From the NCBI GenBank assembly GCA_013399305.1, contig VXAI01000379.1, positions 502,532 through 566,531 of the forward strand: a DNA stretch of 64,000 nt, in the 5' to 3' direction. The translations under genes were made by a program, and so were the position numbers. Of this stretch, positions 57,945 to 64,000 are shown one piece after another. Source of the DNA: Rostratula benghalensis. Taxonomy: Eukaryota; Chordata; Aves; Charadriiformes; Rostratulidae. The first letter of the stretch is position 1. Every line of letters begins with the position of its first letter. The notes below the pieces were generated by a model. It was given only the letters and a program-made list of their open reading frames with translations, ran no database searches and was not told the origin of the DNA.

Positions 57945-59744
57945 CCTTTTGAGAAATAAGCAGTATTATTACTGTATGTGGTTTGAGATACAACACAGTT
58001 TATCACATATTCCTACTAAGCACATCATTAAGACTGTTGAACAACCCTCTCTGCTGCTCTCTAGAGCCCTCTGTATCCAATCCAGAAAGGAGAAATGTTC
58101 CAGGCCTATTACAGACAGGGTAGTCTGTAAAACAATACATAAACCCAGTCTGTGTTTACAGGCAGAAAAGGATAGGTTTAGCCCACAGATCCCCCTAGAC
58201 CTAAACGTGTCAGGTTTCTAACATCCAAGCCCACTCTTTGCAGCACATGTACAATAGACCACATGCTGCCTTGACGCGGCAGGCTCATTTATTTTCCTCC
58301 CAGCTGGTATTTTTGAGGCTACAGATTAGGCAGTAAGTGGATGGTCAAATAGTCAAATAAAAAGTACACAGCCCAAAAGGAAACAGCAAAAAAGAGAAGT
58401 TCATTTATTTTGCATACTCTGCATTTAAAGCCATCTCTGAAGAAACCAAAGCATTGTTCAGAACTTCTCTCAACAACTGGTCAGTTAGCATGCCTACCAG
58501 CTGGTTGTTACCAAACACATTTCAACTCTGAATAAGAAATGTGATACTCATTAAAAATAAGATCCCACAAAAGACTAAAAAGATAATTCAAGGAGGTGAC
58601 AAGACAAATAACTAACTAAAGCACCAACCATAGTGGCAATAGATCCTTGACAGCTCTGATTGAAATTTTCATTGTCAAAGTGGTGTAAAATTAAGATGAA
58701 TAAGTGCTCCTGGAATCAACTAAGTGCTCTTCACCTAAGGCTCCTTCAGGTCTATAAAATTACATAAACAGGCCCCTGAGATCTTTTCAAGCTACAGCCC
58801 AAACTGTTGCAAGTATGAGCTACCAGAATTTCACAAGAACCTGCTTTGAAGGAACACAAGAATCTCTTATCTGTCTCACCCAGATCCTAGGAACTCATCT
58901 CATGCAACTCACAAAACCACAAAAATTTGCATAGGGTATTAACAATTCTTAGTTTCCACTTTTTTTTTTTTAACATTTGTTGAATTCCTAGTCTCCAATG
59001 ATTTTTTTTCCCCCCTTTATCTGGAGGTATTTTTTTCTCCTTTATCTGTTCCCTGCCTTTAATCCACTATTCAGTGTTCTACTAACACAGGTAAATCAAA
59101 TGCAAAAAAAGTTTTTATTTTAACTTATCTAGTAGCAATTAAAAAGACTGCATTTTAAAACTTTAACAGCAACAATATACTATTATGAAGTTCCTTGAGT
59201 AAATGAGACTGCTCCTTCTACAAAAGGGGTATTTTTTCTTATTAAAATCGAAAAACAAACTTTGACATGACTTCATTGGCATTTACAACCACTAGTTTTA
59301 ATGCTTTTGTTGATGAAAACACTAAGGCTTTCCATGAATGCGATCATTTAGATTCATGCACACATTCCCCACCACAATTTCCTTTCAAATTCGTCTCATT
59401 CCTTCTCCTTATCTGTTATTTGTATTTTCACTTGCCTTCCCATCCAGTCTCTCACATTCCTCCTGCTGTTGCTCACTGCCCCTTTCAGATGCCCAGCCAC
59501 ATCTCTCAGTTCTCCACCTGATTCCCACTTTCCAGGTGCTGCCCTCTCTACCAGAGCAGAAGCAGACAAGAGACACCTGACAGTGGTCAACTCCATTTAC
59601 TCCTCATGTTCACCAGCAAAGGGACTTGGAGAGACAAAGGTGAGGCATGCGTGCCTCTGAATGCAACAGCAATGCACAGCAGCCAGAGGAGCAATTCATC
59701 CCCTGCTGTCCCCTCACCTCTATCAGACAGGGTTTATCCACCCT
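57945..59744. other. FAM169A upstream intron (probable)
   Basis: Upstream of the coding start; contains A+T-rich sequence and T-runs. No untranslated exon could be defined. Confidence 0.5.
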
Positions 59745-60455
59745 TACTGGGGTCTGGGGAAGTGTGGCTCGAAAGCTGCCTGGTGGACAAGGGCCTGGGG
59801 GTTCTGGTTGACAAGCAGCTGAACATGAGCCAGCAGTGTGCCCAGGTGGTCAAGAAGGCCAATGGCATCCTGGCTTGTGTTAGTGCATGACCAGCAGAAG
59901 TAGGGAGGTGATTGTCCCCCTGGACTCAGCACTGGTGAGGCCACACCTTGAGTTTTGTGTCCAGTTCTGGGCACCTCAGTACAAGACAGATACCAAGGTG
60001 CTGGAGCAAGTGTAGAGGAGGGCAATAAAGCTGGTGAAGGGCCTGGAGAATAAACTATACATAAAACCATTGAAGGAGCTGAGATTGATTGGTTTGAGGA
60101 AGAGGAGGCTGAGAGGAGACCTCATTGCTCTCTACAACTACTTGAAAGGCCATTGTAGAGAGGTTGGTGCTGGTCTCTTCCCACACTTAGTGACAGAACA
60201 AGAGGGAATGGCTTGACGCCGCAACAGGGTAGGCTTAGGCTGAACATTAGGAAAGAATTTTTCACAGAAAGAGTGGTCAGACACTGGAATAGGCTGCTCA
60301 GGGAGCTGGTTGAGTCCCCATCCCTGAATGTGTTTAAAAGTCATTTAGATGTGGTATCGGGGGATTTGGTGTAGGGGAGGACTTTGTAGAGTAGGGCAGA
60401 TGGTTGGGCTCGATCCCAAGGGTCTTTTCCAACCTGAATGATTCTATGATTACAG
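59745..60455 (+). mobile_element. CR1 LINE fragment, plus orientation
   Basis: ORF2 C-terminal sequence in several frames ([52 protein letters not shown]), then a 3' UTR ending GAATGATTCTATGATTAC. Stops and frameshifts make it dead. Antisense to FAM169A. Confidence 0.93.
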
Positions 60456-61689
60456 TTCTGAAACACACCAGCAATAATGTAGCACACAAACACACTAGCT
60501 TGATAGAAGTATGCTGTAAAAGGAATAGAAAGAAGTAACTATGAGATTACATGTTGCTGTCTCTACAACAAGGTAAGTATTTAGGACCCAAGTTAGCTGC
60601 AACAGGCCACATAAATTCGGCTTTACAGGAATATAGACACAGAAAAAAAAACCCCACAAACTGCAATTTTCTGTATACTGGCAGAATGTGGAAAGTCCCC
60701 TCCACTATTAAAGAAATACCTAAATGTTTGGATAATAACAGGTAAATTCAGCTAAGCTTTCATTATTACATGACAAAGAGGCCAGCAAGCCACAAGCTAT
60801 AACCAAAAGCCCCTAGGTAATAATTCCTGACATTTTTAAAGAATAAAGTAATGCAGGACCAAAGCAGAAAACACACAATGGGAAATTCAGCAGGTTATCC
60901 GAGTTCTAACCACTATGAAAACAAAAGCAACAACTGTGGTTTTGCTTATCATCAAAAGACAAAACCCTCTTTTCTGCTAATTACCCTTCAAATCACTCAG
61001 ACCTCCTTTGTGTTTAGCCATTTATGTTCCTATATGAAAGTCTTAAGTATAGTTTGATTCTTATCCTCTCCCAACTCACCTATATTAGTTGCTTTAGAAT
61101 TTTCTTTTAATATCATTTATAGAGAAGAGGTTATGCAGAAAAAAGCCAATACCCAATACAGAATAATCCTCAAGACTGAAGCAAAGAATCTATTCAGCAA
61201 CCTTGCTTAAGAGTCATCTGTATTTTGTACCATACAGGTTAGACATGTAAGGGGATGAGCTCTCAAACAGCTGGGTCATGTTAACTTGTCTCAGCGTTGA
61301 GATGAGAAATATTTCACATTAAGTTCACAGGAAGCCTGAAGGAACCAGTAAGTGCAGTCAGAAAGTTATCAAATCACATTAAAAGCATTAAAACAGCGAT
61401 GAAAGGATAATGTCCCATGCTGATCTACAACAGAGCACAAGGAAGTAGTTCAACAACTCAAAATGCACCATTTTCATTCTGAAAGGCAAAATAACCTACC
61501 AAAGACAAACCACATTATTTAAATAAGAATAAAATAACATATTTCCCTCACAAAAACACAGCTGTCTTGCCAGCATCTTTAACAAAGTAAAAATACAGAT
61601 GGCTCCACATCTAGCCAGTCTCAAGTAACTCAGAAGAGAGGAAAAAAAGGGAAAGAAAATGGCTTTTCAGTTTTTCAAGAGCAACACAC

Positions 61690-61905
61690 ATTTTCCTCCG
61701 CAGAGGCAGCAGGAACAGCACAGGTCTCGGCCGCGCAGTCCCTCATGCCCCTTTTTGTCCTCTAAGCCTCCATGTGCTGCGTGACTGTAAAGCTGTCAGG
61801 TCAAATCCTTGTCACCACACATTGTGGGGCCGTGCTCCGCGCGCCGCTCCAGTTGGTTAGCAAACAGTCAGGCGGACCCACACGAGGTAGCCCGAAGCAA
61901 CTGAA
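61690..61905. promoter_or_regulatory. Small CpG-rich patch, possible promoter or UTR exon
   Basis: About a dozen CpG in some 215 bases (clusters around GGCCGCGCAG and CTCCGCGCGCCGCTCC) in otherwise CpG-poor DNA, upstream of FAM169A. No matching splice donor on the minus strand was identified, so assignment to FAM169A is speculative. Confidence 0.3.
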
Positions 61906-61949
61906 CTCATCACTACCATTTGTACAACAGGCATATAGGGAGCATGCGG

Positions 61950-62045
61950 GTTTGGTTTGGTTGGCTGTTGGTTTGGGGGTTTTTTTTGTTTGTGGGTTTT
62001 TTTGTTTGGCTTGGTTTTGGGGGGAAGGTGGGGAGAAGGGGGGGA
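61950..62045 (+). repeat. G/T-rich low-complexity tract
   Basis: Runs of GGTTTG, GGGTTTTTT and G-blocks; no unit repeat. Several G-runs could form quadruplex-like structure on the plus strand. Confidence 0.8.
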
Positions 62046-64000
62046 ATACAATTAACTATTTTTTTTATTGAGGCAAATTACGCTTTTCAAAATTCAAGTG
62101 AAATAAAACAGAGCTTATGCTTCTTCATAGCAGTGTCACATGACATAATACCATTAAGGATAGTACATAATAAACTCACATGAGCAACATGGGCTTTAAT
62201 GAGGAATTGTATCACTCTCCCCCCTGTCAACATTATGTAAGCCACTACGCCTGAAACTGCACGTCCGTTTTTAGGAAATGCTACAGCTGTAGCAGAGATC
62301 AATTCAAGGAACACCACAAAATCCCCACATTTAACAGGATGAGTGAACATATTCCTGTACAACTGAGGCAGTGCCTTATTCACAAAATCTTTATTACTAA
62401 AGCATTAAGGAGGAAAAAAAAATAGTAAAGTAGGAAATATTGCAAATTGATTTAATTATAAATTACAGCCACAGTCCCCATTTCATCCTAGAAGGAAAAT
62501 GAAGGAGAGGTGCTTCCAGCTCATGCACAGATTTCAGCAGAAATTGAAAGATCTGTTCATCCCTTTACAGACCCTCAAAATAGAGTGCCACGAAATAGCA
62601 GAAAAATAAGAAGCCAAAAGCTTTGTTTCTTACAATACGTCAGAGGGCTTAAATACAGCTTAAAACTGGTTTGGGGTGCCTTTATCTTAGGGGAAGTGAA
62701 GACTAAGTGGTTAGGCTGCCAGCCAAAGATTTAGAGGAATCAGGATGAATTTCCAGCACTCACACAGACATGTTACTTGATCTTCCTGAACTCCTCATCT
62801 ACAAAATGTGAATAATCATTACCTGAGAGAGACCTGTGTAAGAGACATTTTACTGAAATAATGAGATACTTGAACACAAATTGTATCAAAACTTGACATG
62901 TGCTGGAAGCAGACAATTACTTACACAGCACAACTTAATTGCATAGCTCATTTTCCTTAAAAATTTTAAAAATTCACAAATAATCCACCAAGGATTTTTC
63001 AACATAAAATAGCTGGGACAGATACAGGTATCTGGTATAACAAATACATGGAAAACTAGATAGAAAACTACACAGTAGGTGAACAATCTTCAGATTTAAA
63101 TCTGTGTTTAACAGTAAATAATTACAATTTAATTAGGAGTGAAAGGGGGTCATTAAAATTTGAATTTTAGAGAACTGGCACTGGAGTGCTCAAGCTATAA
63201 CCTGAAGAATTTTTCTGCTAAACCAGGGCAACTAATCCAGCCCCACTCTGCAGCACAGACAGGAGGCCCAGACCAGTGATGAAGTACTGGCCTACCTGGA
63301 CAAAAAGTTAAGCACAGTAGTGCCTGACCTAAGTTTTAATGTATTTAAAGAAGCACTGAAGTTTTGCATCACAGAACTCCTCAAGGACTGCCGTGCATTT
63401 CTTACAATGTATCACACATCTTGAATTGAGTTCTATTTTAAAAATACAATCCTGCCATGATCTCTCAGATTAGTGATAATCTACACCTGGAATAGCATAA
63501 TGAGAAAAGACATAAATAAACTAAATATGTACCTCCATATAGACACTAACTACTGATGTTCCAGAGGAAACCAAGCCATGACTGCAGAAGTCCCAAGACA
63601 CGATCCAGAACCAGAACTGATGATACACCAAACCAGCAATCCTTTTCTCAGAGCAGCAGGAACTTCATTTCCTTTTGCTACGTTAGTTTCCCACATTGCA
63701 ATGTCCCATTGCTGGTTTGGTGAAAGCTGTGAAACTATACAGAAGTTGGCAGAAAAACTTCATGAACATGGTAAGTCATGAACAAGGTAGGAAAAACATT
63801 TTTAAAAGACAGCATTTTTAGTCTTCTAGCTTCAACTACAACAAAACAAGCAAACAACACATGCATCTGCCATTTCTAAAATTGTTAAATTCTGCTAACA
63901 CTAATTCTATTAACAGACAAATTATGCGTTTCTTTGCTTTGAATACCAGCTGTCATACACAAAACACTTTCACTACTCAGTTGCTTCTGTACTCCACATC

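Larger units (their letters stand above)
60456..64000. other. Distal region, no gene recognised
   Basis: A+T-rich, with one CpG-rich patch at 61690-61905 and a G/T-rich low-complexity stretch at 61950-62045. Short open frames show no recognised similarity. Could be FAM169A 5' intron or intergenic. Confidence 0.5.

Noticed and set aside
63578..63781. 67-codon plus-strand open frame near the right edge
   Set aside because: No recognised similarity, average composition, no splice or promoter context.

Overview
This is a stretch of vertebrate nuclear DNA, almost certainly from a bird. It contains intron-split genes with GT-AG splice sites, an A+T-rich background, one CpG island, and interspersed repeats that are nearly all CR1 LINE fragments (about ten copies, no SINEs). 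No bacterial, viral or CRISPR features were seen. The gene order HEXB > < GFM2 | NSA2 > < FAM169A matches human 5q13.3 as I recall it, so this is a conserved syntenic block. All gene calls rest on reading exons by eye and comparing them with remembered family sequences. No alignment or transcript data was available.

Layout. 1-3958: partial HEXB intron with CR1 debris; HEXB exons 1-5 lie to the left of the window. 3959-14006 (+): nine HEXB exons (human exons 6-14), the catalytic half of the lysosomal beta-hexosaminidase beta subunit. About 0.9 kb of tail-to-tail spacer follows. 15037-33682 (-): GFM2, mitochondrial ribosome-recycling GTPase EF-G2mt, 19 coding exons, 754 codons that stay in frame through every junction. 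35.35-36.42 kb: a CpG island, the apparent shared head-to-head promoter of GFM2 and NSA2. 35974-39843 (+): NSA2, a 60S ribosome biogenesis factor, 6 exons, 260 aa, with an intron directly after the ATG. 40.0-45.6 kb: convergent intergenic region holding a tail-to-tail CR1 pair and the likely long FAM169A 3' UTR. 45623-57944 (-): FAM169A (SLAP75), 12 coding exons, 671 aa. 57.9-64.0 kb: upstream part of FAM169A or intergenic DNA, with one CR1 and a small CpG-rich patch.

The genes do not form a pathway. GFM2 (mitochondrial ribosome recycling) and NSA2 (cytosolic large-subunit assembly) do share a promoter island, which could couple expression of two translation-related housekeeping genes. HEXB acts in lysosomal glycan and glycolipid breakdown. 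FAM169A is a lamin-associated nuclear protein.

I found no convincing new biological system. The most useful observations are small: a predicted GC-AG intron in FAM169A, a (CT)n-T19 microsatellite serving as the polypyrimidine tract of a GFM2 exon, a CR1 ending about 25 bases from a FAM169A splice donor, and a HEXB processing loop that looks more like HEXA than like human HEXB.
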